The notes under the pieces are model-generated. The model had not been told where the DNA came from. It worked only from the letters and a program-made list of their open reading frames with translations, and did not search any database. 64,000 bases of DNA from assembly GCF_965204935.1 (NCBI RefSeq), contig NZ_CBDBFO010000002.1, one strand, 5' to 3'. Source of the DNA: Hoeflea_A sp965204935. GTDB lineage: Bacteria; Pseudomonadota; Alphaproteobacteria; Rhizobiales; Rhizobiaceae. A program made the translations under genes and the position numbers. Shown piece after piece: positions 16,859 through 26,148 of the stretch; positions within the stretch are counted from its first letter, which is position 1; every line of letters begins with the position of its first letter.

Positions 16859-17851
16859 CTACTTTGAAACGGCTGCAAGCCGCCCTGCCCTGCGTGCCAG
16901 TTTGTCTGCCAGCTTGGCGCCGACGCCGGGGCGGCTCCACGGACACTCAGCGATGCAAATCGCGCAGCCGTGGGTCTGGTTGAAGAACGGCAGGCACTTG
17001 TCGAAATCGACATACCATTTCTCTTCACCACGCACGGTTTGCTTTTCCGGAAAGATCGCATCCGGCGGGCATGCATCCTCGCAGATGCGGCAGTTCATGC
17101 AGAAGTCGTCGAGCCCGAACGGCTGTGGCGGGGTCGACGCGAACGGCGCATCGGTCAGCACGGCGGACAGTCGGAAGCTGGCACCCATTTCAGGGGTGAT
17201 CAGCGAGCCGTGCTTGCCAAGTTCGCCGAAACCACAGGCAATGGCCGGCGGGATCAGAGTGATTTTGCCCGCCATCGGACCAGTGACCGGATCGGCATCC
17301 CAGCCCGACCGTCTCAGCCAACCGGCGATTGCCTTGGCGGCGAAGGCGGCACGGCTGTACTGGCGCATGACCTCTGCACCGGCTCCCGGCTTGGGCGCCT
17401 CGGAAATGGCCGCGTAATCATGCTGGACGCCGATGACGATCACGTTGGAAAATGGCGTATCGTGTCCCGCAAAAAGCCAGTTGCGGTCGAGCGCTGTTGC
17501 GCCGACCTGCTCGCAATGGCCCGCTGAAACATATTGTTGGAGGGCCTCCAGCCAGGCCCCTGGCGAACGCTCGACCGGCCTCTCCGACAGTTCCGGCAAC
17601 GGCGCGTCGAGGATCTCCTTGCGCCTGGCGCGCTCGGCGACGATCTCGGGTTCATCCGGGTTGACGGTGTAGAACCAGCGCTGCAGCCGCCCATGCGGTA
17701 TGGTATCGGGGTCAGGTGCCCAATAGACAATGTCCGGGCGGCGGAATTCCTCTTCCCCAAGTCCATTGATCGCATTGCCCGACACGTCCGGCGCGCATTC
17801 CATTTGTGCGGGATCCGGCGTGAACGGACGATGGGGATTGGCTTTCGGCAT
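16859..17851 (-). CDS. 4Fe-4S protein of the reductive-dehalogenase/epoxyqueuosine-reductase-like superfamily
   Basis: 330 residues without a TAT or Sec signal. Two cysteine clusters near the C-terminus, CMNCRICEDACPPDAIF (about 251-267) and CAICIAECPWSRPG (about 296-309), are typical of two [4Fe-4S] clusters. The upstream domain (VIVIGVQHDYAAISEAPKPG, AAKAIAGWLRRSGW, GFGELGKHGSLITPEMG) matches the cobalamin-binding fold shared by reductive dehalogenases and QueG. It lacks the length and signal of respiratory dehalogenases, so a cytoplasmic enzyme is likely. It converges on the broken alkB with 17 bp between stops. Substrate unknown. Confidence 0.65.
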   Translation of the reverse strand: MPKANPHRPFTPDPAQMECAPDVSGNAINGLGEEEFRRPDIVYWAPDPDTIPHGRLQRWFYTVNPDEPEIVAERARRKEILDAPLPELSERPVERSPGAWLEALQQYVSAGHCEQVGATALDRNWLFAGHDTPFSNVIVIGVQHDYAAISEAPKPGAGAEVMRQYSRAAFAAKAIAGWLRRSGWDADPVTGPMAGKITLIPPAIACGFGELGKHGSLITPEMGASFRLSAVLTDAPFASTPPQPFGLDDFCMNCRICEDACPPDAIFPEKQTVRGEEKWYVDFDKCLPFFNQTHGCAICIAECPWSRPGVGAKLADKLARRAGRLAAVSK

Positions 17852-18001
17852 GGCCGCAGTCTAGTGGAGCCTGCGGGAAAAATGAAATTCCGCGAGGAAC
17901 GTGTACCAACAGACGCGCTGCGGTGCTCCGCAATCGCCCTTTACGATCGATGCGGCGGCATGCTGGAATGGACCGGGGCAGTTAGCATCAAGGACAGGTC
18001 G

Positions 18002-18403
18002 ATGAGTGAAGAAAATCCATTGGGCGAGCTGACGATCCGCACCATGGCGATGCCGGCCGATACCAACGCGGCGGGCGATATTTTCGGTGGCTGGGTGGTC
18101 TCGCAAATGGATTTTGCAGCCGGCATTGCTGCGGGTCAGCGGGCGCGCGGGCGGGTTGTGACCATTGCAATCGAAGCAATGAAATTCATAAGGCCGGTCA
18201 AGGTCGGAGACGTTGTGTGCGTCTATACCGAAATCGAGCATATCGGCCGCACCTCGATGAAGATCCATGTCGAGGCATGGGTTCTGCGCGAACGTTACGG
18301 CAAGCATGAGAAAGTCACCGACGCACTCTTCACATTTGTCGCCGTGGACAAAGACGGACGCCCCGTGCCTGTGGCTGTGGATGCAACGCAGACGAACGGC
18401 TGA
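18002..18403 (+). CDS. Acyl-CoA thioesterase, YciA-like hotdog protein
   Basis: 133 residues. ATG 18002 is preceded by AAGGA about 8-12 bases upstream. The hotdog motif MPADTNAAGDIFGGWVVSQM has the catalytic Asp in the N-x-x-G-x-x-F/D context. The C-terminal part (TDALFTFVAVDKDGRPVPV) is typical of YciA/BACH proteins, which hydrolyse acyl-CoA esters in the cytoplasm. A frame extending to 17534 is antisense to the neighbouring 4Fe-4S gene and is rejected. A terminator hairpin follows the stop. Confidence 0.85.
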   Translation: MSEENPLGELTIRTMAMPADTNAAGDIFGGWVVSQMDFAAGIAAGQRARGRVVTIAIEAMKFIRPVKVGDVVCVYTEIEHIGRTSMKIHVEAWVLRERYGKHEKVTDALFTFVAVDKDGRPVPVAVDATQTNG

Positions 18404-18408
18404 AAAAG

Positions 18409-18432
18409 AAAAGGCGCCGAGCGGCGCCTTTT
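18409..18432. terminator. Bidirectional rho-independent terminator
   Basis: The stem AAAAGGCGCC / GGCGCCTTTT with a GAGC loop lies between the convergent thioesterase and BMP-binding protein genes. A-tract and T-tract on either side let it work in both directions. Confidence 0.85.
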
Positions 18433-18450
18433 CGATCATTCGGCTTGCCG

Positions 18451-19515
18451 CTATTGCGGAAGCTGGTCGTCCACGCCCTTGACGTAGAAATTCATGCCCA
18501 GCAGCGTACCGTCATCGGCGACTTCGCCATCGGCCAGCCAAGCGGTGCCGTCCTGCTTCATGACGGGTCCGGTGAAGGGATGCAGGTCACCATTGGTGAT
18601 TTTCTTTTCCGTTTCCATGGCCATCGCCTTCACATCGTCCGGCATGTTGGTATACGGTGCCATGGTGAGAATGCCATCGATCAGGCCGTCCCAGGTGGAC
18701 TGGGTTTCCCAGGTCCCGTCCATCATCGCCTGTGTCCGCTTGATGTAGTACGGGCCCCAGCTGTCGATGATGGCAGTCAACTGCGTGTTGGGTCCGGCTT
18801 CGATCATGTCGGATGCCTGGCCGAAAGCATTGATTCCGCGATCGGCTGCCACCTGCATCGGAGCCGTGGAATCCGTGTGCTGAGTCAGAATATCGACACC
18901 CTGGTCGATCAATGCCTTGGCGGCATCGGCTTCCTTGCCGGCATCAAACCAGGAATTCACCCAAACCACCTTGATCTGGAAATCCGGATTGACGGATTGT
19001 GCGCCGAGCAGGAAGGAGTTGATCCCGCGAACCACTTCCGGGATCGGGAAGGAGGCGATGTATCCGGCAACGCCGGTTTTCGACACCTTGCCGGCAATCT
19101 GGCCCTGGATGTAGCGTCCCTGGTAGAAACGCGAATTGTAGCTGGTGACATTATCGGCTGTCTTGTAGCCGGTTGCATGCTCGAATTTCACGTCCGGAAA
19201 CTTCTTCGCGACATCAAGGGTCGGTTCCATGAAGCCGAAGGATGTTGTAAAAATCAGTTCACATCCGGAACGGGCAAAACGTTCAATGGCACGCTCGGCG
19301 TCCGGACCTTCTGAGACATTCTCAAGAAACGGCGTTTCTATCTTGTCGCCGAAATGATTCTGCAATTCCTGGCGGCCGATATCGTGGGCCTGGGTCCAGC
19401 CGCCGTCGGTCTTCGAGCCGACATAGACGAAGCAGATCTTTGTGGCGGCCTGGGCCGCACCGGCTCCCAGACTCATCACGGCTGCTGCAGACAGAGCCAA
19501 GAGAATTTTTTTCAT
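18451..19515 (-). CDS. BMP-family ABC transporter substrate-binding protein
   Basis: About 354 residues. It starts MKKILLALSAAAVMSLGAGA with signal cleavage near AQA; an ATG three codons upstream (19524) is also possible. The mature part, ATKICFVYVGSKTDGGWTQA, ELIFTTSFGFMEP and GVAGYIASFPIPEVVRGINS, matches the Bmp/PnrA family of periplasmic or lipoprotein binders, many of which bind nucleosides or purines. There is no lipobox cysteine, so it is probably soluble in the periplasm. It is the last gene of the operon after two permeases and the ATPase. Confidence 0.9.
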   Translation of the reverse strand: MKKILLALSAAAVMSLGAGAAQAATKICFVYVGSKTDGGWTQAHDIGRQELQNHFGDKIETPFLENVSEGPDAERAIERFARSGCELIFTTSFGFMEPTLDVAKKFPDVKFEHATGYKTADNVTSYNSRFYQGRYIQGQIAGKVSKTGVAGYIASFPIPEVVRGINSFLLGAQSVNPDFQIKVVWVNSWFDAGKEADAAKALIDQGVDILTQHTDSTAPMQVAADRGINAFGQASDMIEAGPNTQLTAIIDSWGPYYIKRTQAMMDGTWETQSTWDGLIDGILTMAPYTNMPDDVKAMAMETEKKITNGDLHPFTGPVMKQDGTAWLADGEVADDGTLLGMNFYVKGVDDQLPQ

Positions 19516-19548
19516 GGTGTTCACCTCTTCTGTTGTGATCGAGTGTTA

Positions 19549-20469
19549 TCAACGGTCCGGCACAAAGGACTGGCCAAGCGATGCCGGGGTGTTCATCAGC
19601 GTCAGACGCCTGTTGCGTGAAATAATGACCAGAACAATGATAGTTGCAAGATAGGGCAATGCGGTCAGGAACTGTGACGGAACCGGTATGCCGTAGGCCT
19701 GGGCGTGCAGTCCGGCAATGCTGACCACACCGAACAGGTAGGCGCCCGCCAGAACACGCAACGGCCGCCAGCTTGCAAAAACAACCAGTGCCAGGGCGAT
19801 CCAACCGCGGCCCGCGGACATATTCTCTACCCATTGCGGCGTGTAGACGAGCGACAATTGGGCGCCGGCAAGCCCGGCACAGGCACCGCCGAACATGACG
19901 GCGAGATAACGGGTTTTGATGACCGAGATACCAAGCGCATGGGCGGAGCCGTGGCTGTCACCGATAGCGCGCAGTTGCAGGCCGATGCGGGTCCTGAACA
20001 GGAACCAGCTCACGCCGACGACACTGAAGATCGATATGTAGAATATGATGTCCTGATTGAAGATCAGCGGCCCAAGCAGCGGAATCTGATCGAGCAACGG
20101 AATGGCAATCGGCTCCAGCTGTATGCCGGCTTCGCCGACAAAGCTCTCGCCTATCATGCCGGACAGTCCCAATCCGAGTATCGTCAAAGCAAGCCCTGTC
20201 GCGACTTGATTGGTGACGAGCGTCAGGGTCAAAAATCCGAAGAGAAGCGAAAAGATGCACCCGGCGAGGAGCCCGCACAGGGCGCCGAAATAGGGATTGC
20301 CTGAAAGCTGCGCTACGGCGAAGGCAACCACCGCACCGATAACGATCATGCCTTCAACACCGAGATTGAGCACTCCGGACCGTTCGACGACCAGTTCGCC
20401 GATGGCGGCAAGCAACAAGGGTGTCGCGGCGGTCGTGACTGTCAGAAGAATGGATTCTACCGGTGTCAT
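19549..20469 (-). CDS. BMP-type ABC transporter permease (NupQ/YufQ-like)
   Basis: 306 residues with about eight membrane segments. It belongs to the BPD_transp_2 permease family: LLLAAIGELVVERSGVLNLG (the E-R-x-G-x-x-N-x-G-x-E-G motif), then VEGMIVIGAVVAFAVAQLSG and PYFGALCGLLAGCIFSLLFG. It forms the membrane channel together with the other permease. It starts directly after that gene's stop codon. Confidence 0.88.
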   Translation of the reverse strand: MTPVESILLTVTTAATPLLLAAIGELVVERSGVLNLGVEGMIVIGAVVAFAVAQLSGNPYFGALCGLLAGCIFSLLFGFLTLTLVTNQVATGLALTILGLGLSGMIGESFVGEAGIQLEPIAIPLLDQIPLLGPLIFNQDIIFYISIFSVVGVSWFLFRTRIGLQLRAIGDSHGSAHALGISVIKTRYLAVMFGGACAGLAGAQLSLVYTPQWVENMSAGRGWIALALVVFASWRPLRVLAGAYLFGVVSIAGLHAQAYGIPVPSQFLTALPYLATIIVLVIISRNRRLTLMNTPASLGQSFVPDR

Positions 20470-21564
20470 CTATGCGCCCTCCCCGGCCATTTCCGAGTGA
20501 GTGGCAAGTTTCAGCCTCACACGGTAGTGAATGAGTGTGTCGCAGGCGAGCACGAAGAAAAGAAGCAGTCCCTGAAAGACACGTGCGATTTTGTCCGGCA
20601 GACCTATGGATATTTGTGCTGCTTCCCCGCCCAGATAGGTGAGCGCCAGGACAAGTCCGGCAGCGAAGATGCCGAGCGGATTGAGACGGCCCAGAAACGC
20701 AACGATAATCGCAGTAAATCCATAACCGGGTGAAATCTCCGGCTGCAGCTGCTCGATGGTACCGGCGACTTCCGAAATCCCGGCGAACCCTGCGAGTGCG
20801 CCTGAAAACATGAAGGCAAAAAACACCATCTTGTTTGCCGAAAACCCGGCAAACCGTCCGGCCCGTGCTGACTGGCCAAGCACAGTCACCTGGAAACCGC
20901 GCAGCATGTAACTCATCATGAACCAGGTAAGCAGCGTCGCAACGATGGCGAAAATGATGCCGAGGTCGGCCCTGCCAGCCGCGGGCATAAGCTCGGGCAG
21001 TATCGCCTCAGCATCGAAAGCGCGGCTTTCCGGAAAGTTGAAGCCTTCCGGATTGCGCCATGGTCCGCGTACCAGCCAATCCAGGAACAGGTCCGCCACA
21101 TAGACAAGCATGAGGCTCGACAAGATCTCGTTGGTATTGAAGCGTGTCTTGAGGAGTGCCGGTATCGCGGCATAAAGGGCGCCGCCGATAGCCCCCATGA
21201 TCAGCATGACCGGCAATACCAGAAACGAATCCCACTCATGAACCAGAACAGGCAGGATTGATCCGACAATGGCGCCGACGATGAACTGTCCCTCAGCGCC
21301 AATGTTCCAGTTGTTTGACCGGAAACACACCGACAGGCCGACAGCGATCAGGATGAGCGGCGCAGCCTTGATGGCAAGCTCATGCAGGGACCAGACTTCG
21401 GTCAGCGGCTCGATGAAAAAACTGTACAGAGCGTCGATTGGATTTTTGCCCATCGCGGAGAAAATGATGGCGCCTGCAATGATGGTCAGGCCCAGCGCTA
21501 TAAACGGCGACACGATTGAAAACAGCGCAGAATGAGACGGTCTGCGTTCAAGTTCAATGCGCAT
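20470..21564 (-). CDS. BMP-type ABC transporter permease (NupP/YufP-like)
   Basis: 364 residues from ATG 21564 (MRIELERRPSHSALFSIVSP). Hydrophobic segments start at once (IALGLTIIAGAIIFSAMGKN). The permease motif ICFRSNNWNIGAEGQ-like text is seen as GLSVCFRSNNWNIGAEGQFI. The start overlaps the 3' end of the ATPase gene by 11 bp. A frame extending to 21633 lies inside the ATPase gene and is rejected. Confidence 0.88.
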   Translation of the reverse strand: MRIELERRPSHSALFSIVSPFIALGLTIIAGAIIFSAMGKNPIDALYSFFIEPLTEVWSLHELAIKAAPLILIAVGLSVCFRSNNWNIGAEGQFIVGAIVGSILPVLVHEWDSFLVLPVMLIMGAIGGALYAAIPALLKTRFNTNEILSSLMLVYVADLFLDWLVRGPWRNPEGFNFPESRAFDAEAILPELMPAAGRADLGIIFAIVATLLTWFMMSYMLRGFQVTVLGQSARAGRFAGFSANKMVFFAFMFSGALAGFAGISEVAGTIEQLQPEISPGYGFTAIIVAFLGRLNPLGIFAAGLVLALTYLGGEAAQISIGLPDKIARVFQGLLLFFVLACDTLIHYRVRLKLATHSEMAGEGA

Positions 21565-23143
21565 GGGCAGCCTCCAGGTGTGTTCCTTCGATCGGCGTGT
21601 CTTCGCCGTGGATGCCGCCCATGAGGAGGCCAATTCGCTCCAGGGTCATGTTCTCGGCGGGTTCCGCCGCCGAGAGCCGCCCCTCATTGATTACCGCGAT
21701 GCTGGTGGCGACCTCGAATATCTCGTCGAGGTCCTGGCTGATCACAACCACGGCCGATCCGGAGTCGGCAAGATCGATCAGCGCCTGGCGAATGCGGCTT
21801 GCGGCTCCTGCATCGACGCCCCAGGTCGGCTGGTTCACGACAATGACCGACGGTTTTCGGTCGAGTTCGCGGCCGACAATGAATTTCTGGAGATTGCCGC
21901 CGGAGAGAGACGAGGCGTCCGGGTCTTCGCCGGACATGCGCACATCCATTTCCTTGATGATCCGTTCGGATGCCTGTCTGACGGCATCGTGACGGATGAT
22001 CTTCAGGGGGCCGCCAGTCAAAAACTCGGCCGCATCAGAGCGGTGGCGCGCAAGAACCATGTTCTCCGACAACGTCATCGACGAAACTGCCGCATGGCCA
22101 TGGCGTTCTTCCGGCACAAAGCCTGCGCCGAGAAGCCGGCGCGCGGAAATGCCCAGGCGGCCCGCATCCTTACCACAGATCCGGATATCGCCCGGATTGT
22201 CGACGAGTTCCTCGCCGGACAGAACATCGAACAATTCGCTTTGGCCGTTGCCCGCGACACCCGCGATGCCGATTACTTCTCCGCCACGCACGGTCAGGTC
22301 GATGTCTTTGAGCGCCACGGCGAAGGGTGTCCTTGCCGGCGCCGAGAGGCTTCTTGCCTCGATCAGGAGCTCATCGGTTACCTTGGCGCCGGTATTGGAG
22401 ACGGATTTGACTTCCGATCCGACCATCATGCGCGCCAGTGAGGCCGGCGTTTCCGAACGCGGGTCACAGTCGCCGGTCAGTTTGCCATGGCGCAGCACGG
22501 TGGCGCGGTCGCAGATCCGCTGCACTTCCTCAAGCCGGTGGCTGATGTAAAGAACGGAGCGCCCTTCGGAGCGGATTTTTTCCAGTGTCTCGAACAGCCT
22601 GTCGGCCTCTTGCGGTGTCAGGACCGAGGTCGGCTCGTCAAGGATGATGAGTTCGGGATTCTGCAAAAGGGTGCGAACGATCTCGATGCGCTGGCGCTCG
22701 CCGACGGAAAGATCCGCCACATGGGCATGGGGATCGAGCGGCAAACCGTATTCACGAGAAAGGACCGCCGCCTGTTCCGAAATGTTCTCGATGCTGACAT
22801 CGTCGTCCATCGACAAAGCGATGTTCTCTGCGACGGTCAATGCCTCGAAAAGCGAGAAATGCTGGAACACCATGCCGATGCCCAGGCCGCGGGCCTGCCC
22901 CGGGCTGGTGATCGTGACGGGACTTCCCTTCCAGAAAATCTGACCGGATGTCGGCTCAAGCGATCCGAACAGCATTTTGACAAGTGTGGATTTTCCCGCA
23001 CCGTTTTCGCCGAGAAGCGCGTGGATCTCGCTGGACTTGATCTCCAGATCGATGTGGTCATTGGCGCGCAATTCGCCAAAGATCTTGGTCAAGCCGCGCA
23101 CTTCCAGAAGGCAATCGCTTTGCCCAGGTTCGTGATTAGCCAA
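21554..23143 (-). CDS. BMP-type ABC transporter ATPase with two nucleotide-binding domains
   Basis: 529 residues. The start is taken as TTG 23143 (plus-strand CAA) because GGGGGAGGATAT precedes it on the minus strand. An upstream ATG (23194) has no such site and adds unrelated sequence. First domain: Walker A LLGENGAGKSTLVKMLFG, signature LSVGERQRIEIVRTLL, Walker B LIILDEPTSVLTP. Second domain: a degenerate Walker A (GVAGNGQSELFDVLSG) and signature LSGGNLQKFIVGREL. Such asymmetric tandem ATPases are normal for the BMP/sugar class. It is the first gene of the operon. Confidence 0.9.
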   Translation of the reverse strand: MANHEPGQSDCLLEVRGLTKIFGELRANDHIDLEIKSSEIHALLGENGAGKSTLVKMLFGSLEPTSGQIFWKGSPVTITSPGQARGLGIGMVFQHFSLFEALTVAENIALSMDDDVSIENISEQAAVLSREYGLPLDPHAHVADLSVGERQRIEIVRTLLQNPELIILDEPTSVLTPQEADRLFETLEKIRSEGRSVLYISHRLEEVQRICDRATVLRHGKLTGDCDPRSETPASLARMMVGSEVKSVSNTGAKVTDELLIEARSLSAPARTPFAVALKDIDLTVRGGEVIGIAGVAGNGQSELFDVLSGEELVDNPGDIRICGKDAGRLGISARRLLGAGFVPEERHGHAAVSSMTLSENMVLARHRSDAAEFLTGGPLKIIRHDAVRQASERIIKEMDVRMSGEDPDASSLSGGNLQKFIVGRELDRKPSVIVVNQPTWGVDAGAASRIRQALIDLADSGSAVVVISQDLDEIFEVATSIAVINEGRLSAAEPAENMTLERIGLLMGGIHGEDTPIEGTHLEAAHAH

Positions 23144-23418
23144 AATATCCTCCCCCGCATGTCGCGGATCCAACCATAGTGATCCTAGGCGCACTCGGCA
23201 CGTGCCGGAAAGATCGAACGATTATAAAGAGCTTCAAATTTTTGACACATAATTGCAGCCGGCTGTTCCGTTGTCATCCAGGAATGTTGCAGTGCAAAAT
23301 ATTTGCGCAACACGCCTAATCCTTGGGCTGCGGCAGATAGTCCATCATGCTGACTTTTTGAATGACACCCACCAATTGAATGGTAGTGTTACAGCCGATT
23401 GTATCCACAGGGCCTCCA

Positions 23419-24642
23419 ATGGACGAGACATACGACATCGCAGTAATCGGCGGCGGCCTGGCCGGAACGGCCGCAGCACTCGCTGTTGCGCAGCGCGGCT
23501 ACAAGACCGCCCTCGTAGCGCCGCGGCCGGCCGGTGAGGACGACCGCACGACCGCTCTGATGATGCCTTCGATCGAACTGCTTAAGCAGCTCAATGTGTG
23601 GCAATCGGTACAAGAGGCGGCGGCACCGCTGCGCACAATGCGCATTATTGACGCTACCAGCAGGCTCGTTCGTGCGCCAACCGTTACCTTTCACGCCAGC
23701 GAACTGGATATCGATGCTTTCGGCTACAACATGCCCAACGGGCCGCTTCTCACTGCGTTGTCAGCAGCCGTTGATGCAAGTGACACTGTAATCCGCGTTC
23801 CTCAAACGGCCGTTGCCGTGGCTGGACGCCTGGACCGGGTCGACATCGTTTTGGGAGATGGCGCGTCCATTTCGGCCAGTCTTGTCGTCGGGGCTGATGG
23901 CCGCAATTCCAAAGTGCGCGAGGCGGCCGGGATCGCAGCCCACAATTGGCGTTATCCGCAGACGGCAATCGTTCTCAATTTTGAACATGAATACCCCCAT
24001 GCGGACACGTCCAACGAGTTCCACACGGAAGTCGGGCCGTTCACGCAGGTACCCCTGCCCGGCCACCGGTCGAGCCTTGTCTGGGCGCTTGCACCCGAAG
24101 ACGCGGAGGCCAAGCAGGCGATGCCGGCCGAAACATTGGCACGGGTTATTGAAGAAAAGATGCAATCCATGCTCGGCAAGGCGACAGTCGTCAGCGCCGT
24201 GCAACGCTTTGCCTTCAGCGGGATGATCGCACGCTCTTTCGGGCACGGTCGAATGGTCCTCGTCGGCGAGGCAGGACATGTCTTTCCGCCGATCGGCGCA
24301 CAGGGCCTCAATCTCGGCCTCAGGGACGTGCTGGACTTCGTGTCCGCGCTCGATCATGCCGGTGGTCCGGCGAACGCAATCGCGGCCGCGCAATACTACA
24401 ACCGGGCGCGGCGCAGCGATGTCGTTTCGCGAACGGCCAGCGTCGACATGCTGAACCGGACACTGCTGCACGATTTCCTGCCGGTTCAAATCCTTCGTTC
24501 CGGCGGGCTTGCCGCGCTTTCTGCGATCGCCCCACTACGCGTTTTTGCCATGCGCGAGGGCATGAAACCGGGCAGCGGTTTCAACCTCCTGCGGCGTTCC
24601 GGGCATTTGGAAAGAGATCGGCCGGCAGAAGCCCGGAGGTGA
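23419..24642 (+). CDS. UbiH/Coq6-family FAD monooxygenase
   Basis: 407 residues from ATG 23419. It has the Rossmann motif DIAVIGGGLAGTAAALAVAQ, the D-G motif VVGADGRNSKVREAAG and the second FAD motif GRMVLVGEAGHVFPPIGAQG followed by LNLGLRDV. These mark a flavin-dependent ring hydroxylase of the ubiquinone-biosynthesis type. The usual G-D-A-A-H reads GEAGH here. Which ubiquinone ring position it hydroxylates cannot be told; alphaproteobacterial UbiL/UbiM are close alternatives. Its 3' end overlaps the convergent AEC gene by 62 bp. Confidence 0.8.
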   Translation: MDETYDIAVIGGGLAGTAAALAVAQRGYKTALVAPRPAGEDDRTTALMMPSIELLKQLNVWQSVQEAAAPLRTMRIIDATSRLVRAPTVTFHASELDIDAFGYNMPNGPLLTALSAAVDASDTVIRVPQTAVAVAGRLDRVDIVLGDGASISASLVVGADGRNSKVREAAGIAAHNWRYPQTAIVLNFEHEYPHADTSNEFHTEVGPFTQVPLPGHRSSLVWALAPEDAEAKQAMPAETLARVIEEKMQSMLGKATVVSAVQRFAFSGMIARSFGHGRMVLVGEAGHVFPPIGAQGLNLGLRDVLDFVSALDHAGGPANAIAAAQYYNRARRSDVVSRTASVDMLNRTLLHDFLPVQILRSGGLAALSAIAPLRVFAMREGMKPGSGFNLLRRSGHLERDRPAEARR

Positions 24643-25567
24643 TTGCGTAGAGAAGCGCCGTCACGGTGATAACTGACAGTATGGTGGTCACCAACACTGT
24701 TGCCGATGCCCGCTCGACCCATGTTTCATACTGTTGCGCCAGCACAAACACATTGGTGGCCGTCGGCAGCGATGCCAGGAGCACGGCTGTGAAAATCCAG
24801 GTCCTGTCAAAATCCCCGACCAGTCCCATGGCGAGGTAAACCAGCAGCGGATGCGCGATCAGCTTCGCCGGCACGATGAACGACAATTCGGCCGGCATTC
24901 GCCTCAGTGGCCGCAGGGCAAGCGTCACACCCATTGCAAAAAGAGCGCAGGGCGCCGCCGCCTGTGACAGGTAGTCGATCAACCGCTGCGGTGCGTCGGG
25001 TATTGATATATTCAACCACGCGACGGCCACACTGGCGATGGTTGCCAAGATGAATGGATGAAGAAAAATCCGGCGCGCGATCAGTACCGCGAGCGTCGGC
25101 AGCGGATGTTTTTCGCTGCCCGAAACCGCCATCATGCACGGCACAATGGCAAAATGCATGATGTTCTCGAAACAGAAGATCAGTGCGACCGGCACGGCCG
25201 CCTTTTCGCCAAAAGCCAGGATAGCGAGGCTCGGGCCCATATAGCCGATATTGCCATAGGCGGCCGCCAGTCCCTGGATCGTGCCGGCTGCGATTGTCGC
25301 CCGTGCGACTATGACGGCCAGTGCAAAAACGATGGCAAAAATCGAATAGGTCGACAGAAGGCTTGCAAGGATAAAATCCATGCGCGCCAATTCCTCAATC
25401 GGTGTCTGCGACAAGAGCTTGAAGAAAAGGGCCGGCAGGGCAAGGTAAAGGACAAATATGTTGAGCCAGCCGAGCGCATCGGAGGGCTGCTGCACAAGCC
25501 GGGCCGTGACGTAGCCCAGGAAAATAAGCCCGAACAACGGGAGAATTAGCGCTGTTATCTGTGACAT
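24581..25567 (-). CDS. AEC-family (auxin efflux carrier-like) permease
   Basis: 328 residues and about ten membrane helices in two repeated halves. It starts MSQITALILPLFGLIFLGYV, then NIFVLYLALPALFFKLLSQT, with AAAYGNIGYMGPSLAI as the conserved N-x-G-x-x-G region of helix 4. The second half has PCALFAMGVTLAL and LPTATNVFVLAQQY. The family exports small organic anions or amino acids. Substrate cannot be inferred. The last 62 bp overlap the convergent UbiH-like gene. Confidence 0.82.
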   Translation of the reverse strand: MSQITALILPLFGLIFLGYVTARLVQQPSDALGWLNIFVLYLALPALFFKLLSQTPIEELARMDFILASLLSTYSIFAIVFALAVIVARATIAAGTIQGLAAAYGNIGYMGPSLAILAFGEKAAVPVALIFCFENIMHFAIVPCMMAVSGSEKHPLPTLAVLIARRIFLHPFILATIASVAVAWLNISIPDAPQRLIDYLSQAAAPCALFAMGVTLALRPLRRMPAELSFIVPAKLIAHPLLVYLAMGLVGDFDRTWIFTAVLLASLPTATNVFVLAQQYETWVERASATVLVTTILSVITVTALLYAITSGLLPADLFPNARNAAGG

Positions 25568-25759
25568 CGAATGAAACTGTGGTTGCGATACAGCTTGTAT
25601 TCAGAAATCGTGCATAATCAAGCAATTGTAGCCGGCAAATAATGGAACGAACCTTCCACAGCGCCGCCAAAGTTACTGATTTGTTACTGGATTTGCGGGA
25701 AAGGCGTTGAAATTGCGGACGCGTTGCCTCTATTAGTGATGACAGGAGGCATACATCAT

Positions 25760-26092
25760 ATGCTCAAAACAAGAACGGCGAAATTTCAGATAGGTCAGAC
25801 GGTTAAACACCGCGTGTACCCGTTTCGCGGCGTCATATTTGACGTTGATCCGATCTTCAACAATACGGAGGAATGGTACCAGTCCATTCCAGAGGATGTG
25901 CGGCCGCACAAGGAGCAGCCTTTCTATCACCTGTTTGCGGAAAACGAAGACACGGATTACATCGCCTATGTATCAGAGCAGAACCTGCTTCCCGATGACA
26001 GCGGTCAACCGGTGCAGCACCCCCAGATATCCGAGCTGTTCGAAGGGTCCGATGATGGTGTCTACAAGCTGCGGGGACCCGTCGGTCACTGA
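25760..26092 (+). CDS. hspQ: Heat-shock protein HspQ
   Basis: 110 residues from ATG 25760, preceded by the strong site ACAGGAGGC. FQIGQTVKHRVYPFRGVIFD and VDPIFNNTEEWYQSIPEDVR, then QPFYHLFAENEDTDYIAYVS, are characteristic of HspQ (YccV-like), a small hemimethylated-DNA-binding-fold protein that in E. coli modulates Lon and DnaA turnover. It is monocistronic and followed by a terminator hairpin. Frames from 25724 add unrelated residues. Confidence 0.9.
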   Translation: MLKTRTAKFQIGQTVKHRVYPFRGVIFDVDPIFNNTEEWYQSIPEDVRPHKEQPFYHLFAENEDTDYIAYVSEQNLLPDDSGQPVQHPQISELFEGSDDGVYKLRGPVGH

Positions 26093-26118
26093 ATGATCAA
26101 CGGCACTCTCCCGGAATC

Positions 26119-26145
26119 AAAAGGCGCGGTCAAACCGCGCCTTTT
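26119..26145. terminator. Rho-independent terminator shared by hspQ and the IalB-like gene
   Basis: AAAAGGCGCGG, loop TCAAA, CCGCGCCTTTTT: a 7-bp GC-rich stem flanked by A and T tracts, placed between two convergent genes. Confidence 0.85.
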
Positions 26146-26148
26146 TCT

